From positions 1 to 64,000 of the forward strand of contig JAIRVB010000036.1 in the NCBI GenBank assembly GCA_031254105.1: 64,000 nt of DNA, written 5' to 3'. The translations under genes and the position numbers were made by a program. Source of the stretch: Chitinispirillales bacterium. Lineage in GTDB: Bacteria; Fibrobacterota; Chitinivibrionia; Chitinivibrionales; Chitinispirillaceae. Each line of letters opens with the position of its first letter. Within the stretch, counting starts at the first letter, position 1. Under the pieces are notes generated by a model. That model saw only the letters and a program-made list of their open reading frames with translations. It was not told the DNA's origin and did no database searches. This document shows positions 50,688 to 59,378 of this stretch, one piece after another.

Positions 50688-51119
50688 CTGGAAAAAGCCA
50701 AGATGCTGCTTGCGGACGGAGGTCATGGCGATTGTGTTTTATGCAGGGGAGACACTGTTCACGCAAGCAAGGCCAAAGGCATCTCCCCCATGATTGATTT
50801 TATAAGCGCGGGGTTTGACTTAAGAGATTTCAGCGCTGCCGATAAAATTGTTGGTAAAGCGGCTGGATTGCTTTTTGTGCATGCTGGGGTAAAAACTGTC
50901 TACGCGAAAATTTTGAGTAGAAGCGCCCAGATCATTTTTAAAAACTACGGTATAGATTATACTTTCGGTACACTCGCCGATTTCATTAAAAACCGCGCAG
51001 GCGATGGGCTATGTATTATGGAGCAAGCTGTCGCGGATGTAAATGAACCATCAAAAGCTTTTATCATATTAAAGAATACGCTTGACTCGTTACGGAAGAA
51101 AGTTACTGATCAACGCTGA
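50679..51119 (+). CDS. DUF1893 domain protein
   Basis: 146 residues from TTG 50679, which gives the expected family start (DLEKAKMLLADGGHGDCVLC). DKIVGKAAGLLFVHAGVKTVYAKILSRSAQIIFKNYGIDYTFGTLADFIKNRAGDGLCIMEQAVADV is the core, with conserved VGKAA, NR-x-G-D-G-x-C-x-M-E. The family has a cytidine-deaminase-like fold but no known reaction. Ribosome binding site is weak. The 340 bases upstream carry an inverted repeat and a duplicated start. Confidence 0.8.
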   Translation: MTDLEKAKMLLADGGHGDCVLCRGDTVHASKAKGISPMIDFISAGFDLRDFSAADKIVGKAAGLLFVHAGVKTVYAKILSRSAQIIFKNYGIDYTFGTLADFIKNRAGDGLCIMEQAVADVNEPSKAFIILKNTLDSLRKKVTDQR

Positions 51120-51292
51120 AGTCAGAATAAAAATACCATTTCTGCGTTCAGCCGCTTTTTGCATCTCTTTATTTTAGTTGCATAATTCCAATAACACAAG
51201 TATACCGCGCAAGCTAAACAAAAATAGCAAAGCATCCGTCATTTTTAATGTGAGTACATGTTTTCAAATCAAACGGAGAAGAGCAAATTAAC

Positions 51293-52612
51293 CTAAACTT
51301 CAACCTCACTCTCCTGCAAACAAACCCTGTTCCTCCCGCTCTCTTTGGCGTGGCATAAAGCTTCATCCGCTTTGGAGATAAAATTCCCAACCGTACCCCC
51401 CAGCGCTGGGGTATGCATATTGACGCCGATACTGATGGTCACTTTTTTTGATGTTTTTTTATTAATGCACTCAATTTCTGTATTCTCAACGGCGCGGCGG
51501 AGCTGCTCAGCGATAATCATTGCGTTATCTGAACCGGTGTTGGGCATCAGAACCGTAAACTCTTCCCCGCTCCAGCGTCCGCTTAGGTCTGTCGCGCGTT
51601 TAATAGTTTGCGTCAGTACTTTTGCTACTGTCCGCAAAGCCGCGTCGCCCTGCTTACTGCCATATGTATCGTTGAACTCTTTAAATTTGTCTACATTAAT
51701 AATCAAAAAACTAAGCGAAGAACCATCCCGCATGGCGCGGTTCCATTCTAAATTAAGCCTCGCTTCAAACGCCTGTTTGCTTGCGAGTCCGGTTAGCTTG
51801 TCAAGTGAGCCTGAACCGGACGCTTGCGTATCGCCGGAAGGCTTTATATCCTTTGAATATTCTATGAGTGAAGATATAATTGTGTACAGAATAGCGATTG
51901 ATAAAAACAGTACGTAAACAGCGGCAAAAATACTGTTTTTAACCCAGACGCCCGCCTTTGTTTTGAGTTCCGAGACGCAAGCGGATACGAAATCCTCAGT
52001 AAGCGTATTAATAATTCCAGTATCTCCGAAGGAAACGGCTATTTCTGAATTAAAGCGCTTTGCGATTACCTCGCTGTTATCAAATCTTATACCTGCCGAA
52101 ACAACACCTATCAGGGTTCCCGCGGTATCAAAAACCGGCGCGCCGGTAAGAAGAGTGACTTTTGCGTTTGCGCCGGTTTCAAAATATGTGGTAACTTTGC
52201 CGTTTAACGCGTTTTGAATATCTTGCCGATTTAAAATAGTGTCACCGAAATTATCGGGATCATGCGTTCTTGCCAGAACAATTCCCGATTCATCGGTAAT
52301 GCTGTAATAGTCGATATTGTACAGGTCTGGGGATGATAAGAAAGTATTAAGGATCTCCTGACGGCCGCGGTTCTTTACCGCCTTTACAACATAAGGATTG
52401 CCCGCCATTGAAACAGCCGCTGTCTGGGAATATTTTCCGCAGTCGTTAACCCAGGATTTAAACAAGTTGACATTTGCCACTGTTTTCTCATTAACAAGAG
52501 AATCGTTGTATGACAAAAATTTTACGGAGAAATAAACGATCAGTGCTGCCGTTAGAGCTATGAGAACGCCTGCTGACATCGAAACCGCTTTGCTCTTGAA
52601 ACTTGTGAACAT
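51293..52612 (-). CDS. membrane-bound diguanylate cyclase with Cache-like sensor
   Basis: 439 residues. Two membrane helices (about 12-33 and 227-248) flank a periplasmic domain of 190 residues (YYSITDESGIVLARTHDPDNFGD, LLTGAPVFDTAGTLIGVVSAGIRFD), which resembles a Cache sensor. The GGDEF domain follows: LDKLTGLASKQAFEARL, FLIINVDKFKEFNDTYGSKQGDAALRTVA, GRWSGEEFTVLMPN. The signature is SGEEF (Ser348-Phe352); the first Gly is Ser, a variation known in active cyclases. It would make c-di-GMP in response to an external ligand. Confidence 0.88.
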   Translation of the reverse strand: MFTSFKSKAVSMSAGVLIALTAALIVYFSVKFLSYNDSLVNEKTVANVNLFKSWVNDCGKYSQTAAVSMAGNPYVVKAVKNRGRQEILNTFLSSPDLYNIDYYSITDESGIVLARTHDPDNFGDTILNRQDIQNALNGKVTTYFETGANAKVTLLTGAPVFDTAGTLIGVVSAGIRFDNSEVIAKRFNSEIAVSFGDTGIINTLTEDFVSACVSELKTKAGVWVKNSIFAAVYVLFLSIAILYTIISSLIEYSKDIKPSGDTQASGSGSLDKLTGLASKQAFEARLNLEWNRAMRDGSSLSFLIINVDKFKEFNDTYGSKQGDAALRTVAKVLTQTIKRATDLSGRWSGEEFTVLMPNTGSDNAMIIAEQLRRAVENTEIECINKKTSKKVTISIGVNMHTPALGGTVGNFISKADEALCHAKESGRNRVCLQESEVEV

Positions 52613-52624
52613 ATCACTTTCCTT

Positions 52625-52725
52625 ACTCAGAAATCAGAACTCAAGCTTCAGAGCTCTAAATTCAAAACTTATAGATAGGTTGCAAAAGAGATCTTCTTTG
52701 ACCTGAGCTCCAGGTTTTTAGCTCC
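52625..52725. repeat. degenerate palindrome of the GAGCTCAGAACTC family
   Basis: CTCAGAAATCAGAACTCAAG and CAGAGCTCTAAATTC on the left; GACCTGAGCTCCAGGTTTTT on the right. It precedes the start of the divergent hypothetical gene. Confidence 0.4.
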
Positions 52726-52808
52726 GGATTAAAATAAAATACAATCAAACACGGATACTATTGTAAAAAAAACATTATTCAGATAAGTTTATATTATATT
52801 TTATAAAT

Positions 52809-53312
52809 ATGATGAACAACGACCACAAAACAAATGAAGCGATGCGTGAAGTATATCAACGTACGAATATACTGCGCAAACCGATTTGCGGAATAGTCTC
52901 AGGGTATCATGACCTCCCCTATATCATGGTAGCCCCCAGCCGCACTAATCCTCATCACAGTGAAGAAGTGAGCGGTAAGATCAGCGTTTCACCGAAATTT
53001 GTAATCTCCGCTAGTAAACTCGCCGAAACATTCGGGGATGTTTTTGATCCCGAAACTTTTGACAGCGACATAGAAGGCCGCATCTTCTCTTTTGCATGCG
53101 TAAATAACCGCAATGTTAAGGTAGAGAGTAAAAATTTCAGCGTTCAGCGCTTTGAAGAACCGCCTCGTGAGCGCCTTGACCGCGTGTCGGATATGCTCAT
53201 GAGTCAGGAGGATACCCGAACAGGACTTATCGGATGTCCGGATTTCAGATACTACCCGGTGTCTATTGATAAATTTATCTCAGAAATTCTTGACAGGGAG
53301 TTCAGAGCGTGA
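52809..53312 (+). CDS. conserved-looking hypothetical protein
   Basis: 167 residues, no signal peptide or membrane segment. Segments include RKPICGIVSGYHDLPYIMVAPS, GKISVSPKFVISASKLAETFGDVFD, GRIFSFACVNNRNVKVESKNF and TGLIGCPDFRYYPVSIDKFISEIL. Beta strands alternate with short charged loops. I do not recognise a family. Its stop overlaps the start of the next gene (GTGA), so the two are translationally coupled. Confidence 0.72.
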   Translation: MMNNDHKTNEAMREVYQRTNILRKPICGIVSGYHDLPYIMVAPSRTNPHHSEEVSGKISVSPKFVISASKLAETFGDVFDPETFDSDIEGRIFSFACVNNRNVKVESKNFSVQRFEEPPRERLDRVSDMLMSQEDTRTGLIGCPDFRYYPVSIDKFISEILDREFRA

Positions 53313-53569
53313 ATAACTCCAATCCCGGTCCAAAACAAAGACGGCCTGACGGCTGCCCCATGACGCTCGTAGAGTTCATAAAAGAACAGCGTCTAATAGG
53401 CGCGATGCCCTCGGCAGGCGCTCCCCCCCAGCCCAAAAAGCCGCAGCAAAAAGCTGCCGGCAGCCTCGCAAGCCCATATAAACCGCCCCGCCAGATTCAA
53501 ATCAGCGACCAGGCGGCGGAACTGATTGCGCTTGCTATTAAGGATATGCTGAGGAATAATAACAGTTAG
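53309..53569 (+). CDS. small proline- and lysine-containing hypothetical protein
   Basis: 86 residues from GTG 53309, in a 4-base overlap with the previous stop. It begins with a basic Pro/Gly segment, then CPMTLVEFIKEQRLIGAMPS, a disordered PPQPKKPQQKAAG linker and a C-terminal helix (SDQAAELIALAIKDMLRNN). No family known to me. The overlap argues for a functional pair with the 167-residue protein. The 270 bases after it hold no gene. Confidence 0.65.
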   Translation: MNNSNPGPKQRRPDGCPMTLVEFIKEQRLIGAMPSAGAPPQPKKPQQKAAGSLASPYKPPRQIQISDQAAELIALAIKDMLRNNNS

Positions 53570-53840
53570 GGCTTTGCCGAACCGCCATTACTGGCGCACA
53601 AAATTGAGCGTGTAAAATTTTTCTGCAGAAATTAATCCCTCGATGTATTTAGAAACTATGTGGGCGAAATTGTTCGGCTCTGCCTAAACTGAGGCAGAAA
53701 GGACAAACCGAACCCAAATAACATATTTCCACGCGAATATAAAAACGGTAACATATATCAAGCCGGCAATTACAAAACCGGATATAATTGCGGGTGAATT
53801 TTCATACTTTTCCGGCGTGGATTTTGAAAAGCAACTTATC

Positions 53841-54794
53841 TCACTTGTAATCAATTCCTGCCGCAGAAAGCCTCACTCCAGCCGCTTTTTGCGATGGAGT
53901 AAGCGTAAGCACTTCAGCTCCTGTTTCGGTGACCGCGATAGTATGCTCAAACTGAGCGCTGAGTGAGCCGTCTTTTGTGCGTACTGTCCACTTGTCGCGG
54001 CTGTCGGTCACAACCTCCCAACCGCCTGAGTTTATCATCGGTTCAATTGTAAAAGTCATACCCGGCAGCATAATTATATTTTCGCTCTCAGAATCAACAT
54101 GATGATATACTGAAAAAATTTCGTGAAACTTAGTCCCAATCCCATGTCCCGTGTACTGCCTGACAACAGAACAGCCGCGGGACTTAACATACGGTTCTAT
54201 CGCTTCGCCGATCGCGCCAAGAGATAATCCGGGTTTTACAGCGTCAATCCCAATAATGAGAGCCCTTGCGGCGGTTTCTACAAGATTACGAGCCTCTTCA
54301 CTTACTTCGCCGATAGAAAATGTCTCCGAAGAATCTCCATAAAAGCTGTCAACTATTGTTGTAAGATCCACATTGACAATATCACCCTCTTCAAGCCTCT
54401 CTTTTACCGAAGGGATGCCGTGACACACCACATTATTGCGGGAGATGCAGCTTGATTTTGGGTATCCCTTATAGCCTAAACAAGCCGGTTTGTGGCCGTG
54501 TTTAACAATATACTCCCTGATAAGCGCATCCAAATCTCCTGTGACCGCCCCTACCTTAACAAAGGGACGGATATAATCCAAAAGCTCTCCGTTAAAGCTG
54601 CCGCTGCGGCGCATCGCCTCAATCTGCTCTGGACTCTTTATCATCCCTTTTTTGAGCTTGGGCGGCTTAGTCGCAGAAGGTTGTTTTGGAGTCGGCGGCC
54701 CGGGGCGCCTTCGATTCTGTTCGTCAATAGAAAGACAACACTTTTTATACTTTTTCCCGCTGCCGCACCAGCAGGGTTCATTTCGTTCTGTCAT
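53841..54794 (-). CDS. map: type I methionine aminopeptidase with N-terminal SEC-C motif
   Basis: 317 residues from ATG 54794. ERNEPCWCGSGKKYKKCC is a SEC-C zinc motif (CxC...CC). A Pro/Lys linker and the MetAP core follow: IKSPEQIEAMRRSG, VDLTTIVDSFYGDSSETFSIG (metal ligands), QYTGHGIGTKFHE (His), MTFTIEPMINSGG (Glu) and QFEHTIAVTETGAEVLT (Glu). It removes initiator methionine. The SEC-C extension, also used by SecA to bind ribosomes, probably docks the enzyme at the ribosome. Confidence 0.93.
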   Translation of the reverse strand: MTERNEPCWCGSGKKYKKCCLSIDEQNRRRPGPPTPKQPSATKPPKLKKGMIKSPEQIEAMRRSGSFNGELLDYIRPFVKVGAVTGDLDALIREYIVKHGHKPACLGYKGYPKSSCISRNNVVCHGIPSVKERLEEGDIVNVDLTTIVDSFYGDSSETFSIGEVSEEARNLVETAARALIIGIDAVKPGLSLGAIGEAIEPYVKSRGCSVVRQYTGHGIGTKFHEIFSVYHHVDSESENIIMLPGMTFTIEPMINSGGWEVVTDSRDKWTVRTKDGSLSAQFEHTIAVTETGAEVLTLTPSQKAAGVRLSAAGIDYK

Positions 54795-54990
54795 GATTGT
54801 TAGTACCGTAAAACCTTTTCCGGAAATAATCGAAAGAACAGCGTTCAATGACAAAAATCAGGTTTATGATGACTGACCTGAGTTTTATATCTTAAATATA
54901 ACTAATAGCTGATAGAGGTTTCATGATTTTTCCCCTACGGTTTGCCAGAATTATAAACCGCAGGGTAAACCGGCAGATGAAAATTAACAA

Positions 54991-57168
54991 TTACCTGTTC
55001 TTAAAATGCTCCGCCAAATTATCAAGCTGCCCTTTTGACGGCTTAACTTTAGGGGCTTTGTTGCCAAGGTTTTTCATTGAGAGGGAGATGCGGCGCTTTT
55101 TTGTATCTACTTTCAGTATACGCACATCAACTCTATCGCCTACGGCTACCACCTGATCCGGCGTTTCAACGTATTCATCGGCGAGCTGAGAGATATGGAT
55201 AAGACCGTCACAAACAGCGTTAATGTTTACAAATACACCAAATTGAGTTATGTTAGTTACCTTACCTGAAACAACCGCGCCCTCTTTGACCTCAGCGAGC
55301 TTGAGCTTTCTTTTCACTTTTGAGGAGATGAGGCTCTGGAAGCGTTGAGCGGTTTGGATTTGCGGTATAAGCTTCTTCTGGAGATATGTTCTTGTTAGAG
55401 CGTCTTCAGCCGAAAATGAGTTAATCACATCAGGATTCGAAACCATTGTTTCGTGAGAAACGGTAAGCTCATTGACTATCTGCTCTACAAGAGGAAACAT
55501 GTCAGGATGTACGGTAGAGCGGTCTATCGGATCTTCAGCATTAGGAATAACAATAAATCCGGCAATATTTCTAAACGCGGTTTCAGTCATACCTTTTATT
55601 TTTAACAGATCACTTTTAGAATCAAGAGGTTCAGCCGACTCGGCAGTTCTCATGGCTTGAAGAAGTTCTTTGGATACAGAACGCAGCTTCGATACCGGTG
55701 AATCAACAACATCTTTTATGGAGATACCCTTGAGAAGCTGTACATACTCAAGAATACGGCTTACTAATTTAAGAAACTTCTCTTCACTGAACACGTCCTG
55801 TAAAGGGTGCACTTTATAAAAAGAGGTGCCGAGATGTGAAATAAGTGAAAGAGGCTGCAAGTATAAGATTGCCAAACCAAAAAGATCCCTTGTCTGAGGT
55901 TCGAGAATGGCAAAGGCGCGCTGCTGCATGTAACCGGACTGAGATGGGTTATTCTTTGTGGATACTTTAACTTTTTTTATTTCAATCTGATTAGTCAGAT
56001 TTGCGTTCAGCTGTTTTATCAGTTCTTCGGGAATATCAGAAGTTTCAGGCACTAAAATCGCAGAGGGCCTGTGACGGATGAAAAATTGCCGCAGCCGTTC
56101 ACTTAAAACAAAAGATTTCCCGGGAACGCCCTTTTTCTCCGCGGTTGCTCCAAGAAGTTCTCCCTGACCGCTTACCGCCACAATAGTGAACTCTTTTTTA
56201 CCGGAAGAGTCAATAATGAAAACAGATGAGCGGGACAACTCTTCGGAAAGTCCCTTTGTCAAATCGGAAATAATCTCCTTACCCGCGAAGCTTTCCGCCC
56301 GCGCCCTGAAACGCTCCTTTACATCATCCTCTACAGAAGGGTACAGAAGCCTGGGCCACATATCATCGATAATTTCACAAATAATATCAAAGCTGGTTGA
56401 ATCGGGATTAGAGATAAAGTGATGGCGGAAAAGTTCTGTTATTCTGAAAAGCTGTACATTGAGTTTGAGCTTTATCGTTTTTGCGTCCTCGGCAATAAAT
56501 AAGCGCAGCAGCTCCTCATTTGAGATCTCTTTTACAGGAATAGATTTACCAACATATTTACTGTACTTTTCATCTTTACGGTTTTTAGGAATTATCTCGA
56601 AGAAGCCGTCATCGTAAAGAAACTCCCTTGCCATCATTCTTGCCGTTTCATCGTAAGAGAAACGCTCCGCTAAAAGATCCTTAACTGCCTGAATAACGTC
56701 ATCCGCGGTTTTTAATGACGGATCTTTCCCAATATATGGAACAGACAGTTCCTCTACGGGAGTTACTTCTTCCTGTTGAGAAAAAATCAGATCAGCCAGC
56801 GGTTCAATCCCTTTCCTGGAAGCCAGCTGCCCTTTGCTTCGGGGATTTGGTCTCAGCGGAATGAGCAGATCATCAAGTTCATGAGAATCGGTAATATGAT
56901 TAATACGCTTTTCCAGCGCCGCCGTGAGCTTCTCCGCTTTTTTATAAGCATTGATAAGCCGCTTGCGTTTAGCCACAAGTTCTTCCATGGAGCCCAAATA
57001 GTCGTAAATCTCCCATAGCGCGGAAATATCTATAAGAGAGGATATCCGCAGATTGTACTCTGCCAGATAATAGGGAGAATCACCCTTCTCATAAGAAGTA
57101 CAGAGGAGGTCTGCCAGCTCTTGGGACAAAGTCCACTTTTCACAAATTTGTTTTGAAAACTCTATCAT
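54991..57168 (-). CDS. Tex-like RNA-binding protein with C-terminal S1 domain (divergent)
   Basis: 725 residues. The region LLKIKGMTETAFRNIAGFIVIPNAEDPIDRSTVHPD matches the HhH and FIRI-like segment of Tex. The last 80 residues form an S1 domain (VKEGAVVSGKVTNITQFGVFVNINAVCDGLIHISQLADEYVETPDQVVAVGDRVDVRILKVDTKKRRISLSMK). The middle has a YqgF-like fold (FIIDSSGKKEFTIVAVSGQGELLG). The N-terminal 200 residues are less similar to classical Tex than expected. Tex proteins affect transcription in some bacteria. The divergence could mean a distinct paralogue. Confidence 0.8.
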   Translation of the reverse strand: MIEFSKQICEKWTLSQELADLLCTSYEKGDSPYYLAEYNLRISSLIDISALWEIYDYLGSMEELVAKRKRLINAYKKAEKLTAALEKRINHITDSHELDDLLIPLRPNPRSKGQLASRKGIEPLADLIFSQQEEVTPVEELSVPYIGKDPSLKTADDVIQAVKDLLAERFSYDETARMMAREFLYDDGFFEIIPKNRKDEKYSKYVGKSIPVKEISNEELLRLFIAEDAKTIKLKLNVQLFRITELFRHHFISNPDSTSFDIICEIIDDMWPRLLYPSVEDDVKERFRARAESFAGKEIISDLTKGLSEELSRSSVFIIDSSGKKEFTIVAVSGQGELLGATAEKKGVPGKSFVLSERLRQFFIRHRPSAILVPETSDIPEELIKQLNANLTNQIEIKKVKVSTKNNPSQSGYMQQRAFAILEPQTRDLFGLAILYLQPLSLISHLGTSFYKVHPLQDVFSEEKFLKLVSRILEYVQLLKGISIKDVVDSPVSKLRSVSKELLQAMRTAESAEPLDSKSDLLKIKGMTETAFRNIAGFIVIPNAEDPIDRSTVHPDMFPLVEQIVNELTVSHETMVSNPDVINSFSAEDALTRTYLQKKLIPQIQTAQRFQSLISSKVKRKLKLAEVKEGAVVSGKVTNITQFGVFVNINAVCDGLIHISQLADEYVETPDQVVAVGDRVDVRILKVDTKKRRISLSMKNLGNKAPKVKPSKGQLDNLAEHFKNR

Positions 57169-57354
57169 TCTTGCGGCTATTTTAGTGGTATAATTATTAA
57201 AAAGATTTCTGAAATATAAAATATGGAACAGGAAAACACAATAAGTAACAACATTTTTTTAAAAAATGATTATCGCCTAAATACACACCCTGTCATTCTC
57301 TCACCCGTGTTGATGATATAATTTTCTGTAATTTTGCTGTTCACTGCAGAAATA

Positions 57355-57455
57355 GATGCAGGATGCGAAAATAAAAAATTAAGATATGATAAAGTTTTTG
57401 TTGTATCATTTTGAATGCTTTCTATTTCCGCATTCCGCCATCTATTTTCGCAATT
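57355..57455. repeat. TTTCTGCATT-family long palindrome
   Basis: TGCAGAAATAGATGCAGGAT followed by GCGAAAATA on the left; CTATTTCCGCATTCCGCC followed by ATCTATTTTCGCA on the right. The inner stem AAGATATGATA...TTGTATCATT matches that of the 35241-35377 copy. Confidence 0.6.
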
Positions 57456-57524
57456 GTTTTGGGTTGATTAAAAAATAAATTTACAGAGAAATTTACAGGT
57501 TCCGATTAAACCGCGCCTCAATAA

Positions 57525-57552
57525 AAAAGGTTCCTGTGGTCAGGAACCTTTT
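57525..57552 (-). terminator. intrinsic terminator of the H1-like gene
   Basis: AAAAGGTTCCTG pairs with CAGGAACCTTTT around TGGT. On the minus strand the stem ends in T runs. It lies 27 bases after the stop. Confidence 0.85.
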
Positions 57553-57578
57553 AATAAAACTTCAAACTTAAGGCGGTT

Positions 57579-57842
57579 CTACTTTTTCTTTGCAGCCTTT
57601 TTCTTTGCCGGAGCTTTCTTCGCTGCCGCCTTCTTAACAACTGCCTTTTTAGCGGGAGCCTTCTTCGCGACTGCTTTTTTTGCAGGAGCTTTCTTAGCCG
57701 CAACCTTCTTCACAGGAGCTTTTTTTGCTGCCGCTTTCTTCGCGACTGCTTTCTTAACGGGAGCTTTTTTCGCTACCGCCTTTTTCGCAACTGCTTTTTT
57801 AACAGGAACCTTCTTCTTCGCTGCTTTTTTTACTGGTGGCAC
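57579..57842 (-). CDS. histone-H1-like lysine/alanine-rich nucleoid protein
   Basis: 87 residues from GTG 57842, with AAGGAGG 7 bases before it. It consists almost wholly of repeats of the type [16 protein letters not shown] and KKAPVKKA, as in the C-terminal tail of eukaryotic H1 and of chlamydial Hc1/Hc2. It is expected to bind DNA by charge and compact the chromosome. Such low-complexity tracts often differ in copy number between strains. HU at 10599 has a similar, shorter tail. Confidence 0.85.
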   Translation of the reverse strand: MPPVKKAAKKKVPVKKAVAKKAVAKKAPVKKAVAKKAAAKKAPVKKVAAKKAPAKKAVAKKAPAKKAVVKKAAAKKAPAKKKAAKKK

Positions 57843-57967
57843 TTCGCAACCTCCTTAGAACAAAGAAAATGAAACATATGTTAAAAGAGAAAGGGCATAA
57901 AGACAGATGAAATTTACAACTGTTCACTACCCCCCGGTTAATTTACAAAGAACATTTTTTTAATGGC

Positions 57968-57988
57968 GGAACGGTCACTGACCGTTCC
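57968..57988. repeat. REP-like palindrome GGAACGGTCA-c-TGACCGTTCC
   Basis: Ten-base perfect arms around one base, followed by CTACA. Closely related to the element at 43947-43969. Confidence 0.7.
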
Positions 57989-58050
57989 CTACAAATGATA
58001 ATCTAATTAAAATTATATTTTACTGCGCAATAGATGTCAATTAAAAAATA

Positions 58051-58716
58051 CTAAATAAAATTCGGCACAACCTCTTTAACGCTTGTATGCCGCTTTATAA
58101 GGTCAATCGCTTCCTGCGGATCATCCGTAATTTGAATAAGTTCAATATCTGCGTCAAGTATGTATCCCTCTTTTGTCATCATTGTACTCTTAAGCCACTC
58201 TACAACATCATTCCAGTATTCTTTACCCATAAGAATCAGGGGAAGCGGAGCGACCTTCTGTGTTTGTACAAGAGTGAGCACCTCAAACAGCTCATCAAGC
58301 GTTCCGTAACCGCCCGGCATAATTATCACGGCGGAAGTGTACTTAAGAAACATGACTTTTCTTACAAAAAAGTGATGGAAGTTAATAATGGTTTTTATGT
58401 ATGGGTTGGGCATCTGTTCAAATGGAAGAGAGATATTGAGCCCGACAGACGCGCCCCCGCCCTCACTTGCCCCTTTGTTTGCGGCTTCCATAATACCGGG
58501 ACCGCCGCCTGTAATCACTCCAAAACCTCCCTGAGCCGCGATACGCGCGGTTTCTACTGTCATATGGTAATGAGGATGATCTACAGGTGTGCGCGCGCTG
58601 CCGAAAATCGTAACGCACGGTCCTACATTCGAAAGCGTTTCAAAGCCCTCAACAAACTCCGCCATTATTCTGAATATTCTCCATGAATCCTCTTTAAGCA
58701 TTCCCTGCGGCGCCAT
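58051..58716 (-). CDS. LOG family protein (Rossmann fold nucleotide-binding)
   Basis: 221 residues. TIFGSARTPVDHP, GFGVITGGGPGIMEAANKGASEGGG and VIIMPGGYGTLDELFEVLTLVQTQK form the LOG signature (PGG-x-GT-x-x-E). Members hydrolyse nucleoside 5'-monophosphates to base and ribose phosphate, and in plants release cytokinins. It is cytoplasmic. No partner gene is evident. AGGAGAGC is present upstream of the start. Confidence 0.88.
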   Translation of the reverse strand: MAPQGMLKEDSWRIFRIMAEFVEGFETLSNVGPCVTIFGSARTPVDHPHYHMTVETARIAAQGGFGVITGGGPGIMEAANKGASEGGGASVGLNISLPFEQMPNPYIKTIINFHHFFVRKVMFLKYTSAVIIMPGGYGTLDELFEVLTLVQTQKVAPLPLILMGKEYWNDVVEWLKSTMMTKEGYILDADIELIQITDDPQEAIDLIKRHTSVKEVVPNFI

Positions 58717-58847
58717 AAGCTCTCCTTTTAAATCCGTAAAATGTGGCGTAACATACCTGACTCAAATTATAATTATATTATAATGGAAAACATGATTTCC
58801 AGTTTTTTGTAAATATGTTCTTATGAATTTATCAAAAAAGTAAACAG

Positions 58848-59378
58848 ATGACAGACAACGCGCGCCTCAAATTTTTGTACTCTGTCTGCGATAAACTGCA
58901 TATGACAAAACCGGATCACTTTGTTTATGTAAGTATTGAACAGCAGACATTAATATTTTATCAAAAGTCAAAACAATCTCTCTTCTTCCCCATCTCAACT
59001 TCAAGTTATGGAACAGGAAACAAAGAGGGTTCCAATATGACGCCGCCCGGTCTTCACCGCGTTGAGGAGAAAATCGGACATAACGCTCAGCCGTGGACAA
59101 TTTTCCGAAGCCGTGAAAATACCGGCGAGATATGGCGTCCCGGAATGGATGATGAAAATCAGATTTTATCCCGCATATTAAGACTTCGCGGACTTGAGGA
59201 AGGTATAAACGCCGGGGCTGGGATCGATTCCTACGAACGGTACATCTATATTCATGGCACCAATCACGAAGAAAAAATCGGTACGCCCATGTCACACGGC
59301 TGTGTCTGTATGAAAAATGATGACATAATAAGAATGTTTGATATTATAGAGGAGGGTACGCTTGTCTATATCTGTTAA
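58848..59378 (+). CDS. L,D-transpeptidase (YkuD family) lacking a signal peptide
   Basis: 176 residues. VYVSIEQQTLIFYQ, the TPPGLH motif and IHGTNHEEKIGTPMSHGCVCM (His136, His150, Cys152) match the YkuD active site (HGTN...SHGC). Such enzymes make 3-3 peptidoglycan crosslinks or attach lipoproteins. The first residues (MTDNARLKFLYSVC) are not a signal peptide, which is odd for an enzyme acting outside the membrane. A related cytoplasmic role in recycling is possible because it overlaps the next gene, a Mur-type ligase. Confidence 0.85.
   Translation: MTDNARLKFLYSVCDKLHMTKPDHFVYVSIEQQTLIFYQKSKQSLFFPISTSSYGTGNKEGSNMTPPGLHRVEEKIGHNAQPWTIFRSRENTGEIWRPGMDDENQILSRILRLRGLEEGINAGAGIDSYERYIYIHGTNHEEKIGTPMSHGCVCMKNDDIIRMFDIIEEGTLVYIC

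Larger units (their letters stand above)
57169..57578. other. intergenic region, 410 bases
   Basis: AT-rich. It contains a leader-like fragment AAAAAATGATTATCGCC (57265-57285), the 57355-57455 palindrome and, at its end, the terminator of the H1-like gene. No gene is seen. Confidence 0.45.
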
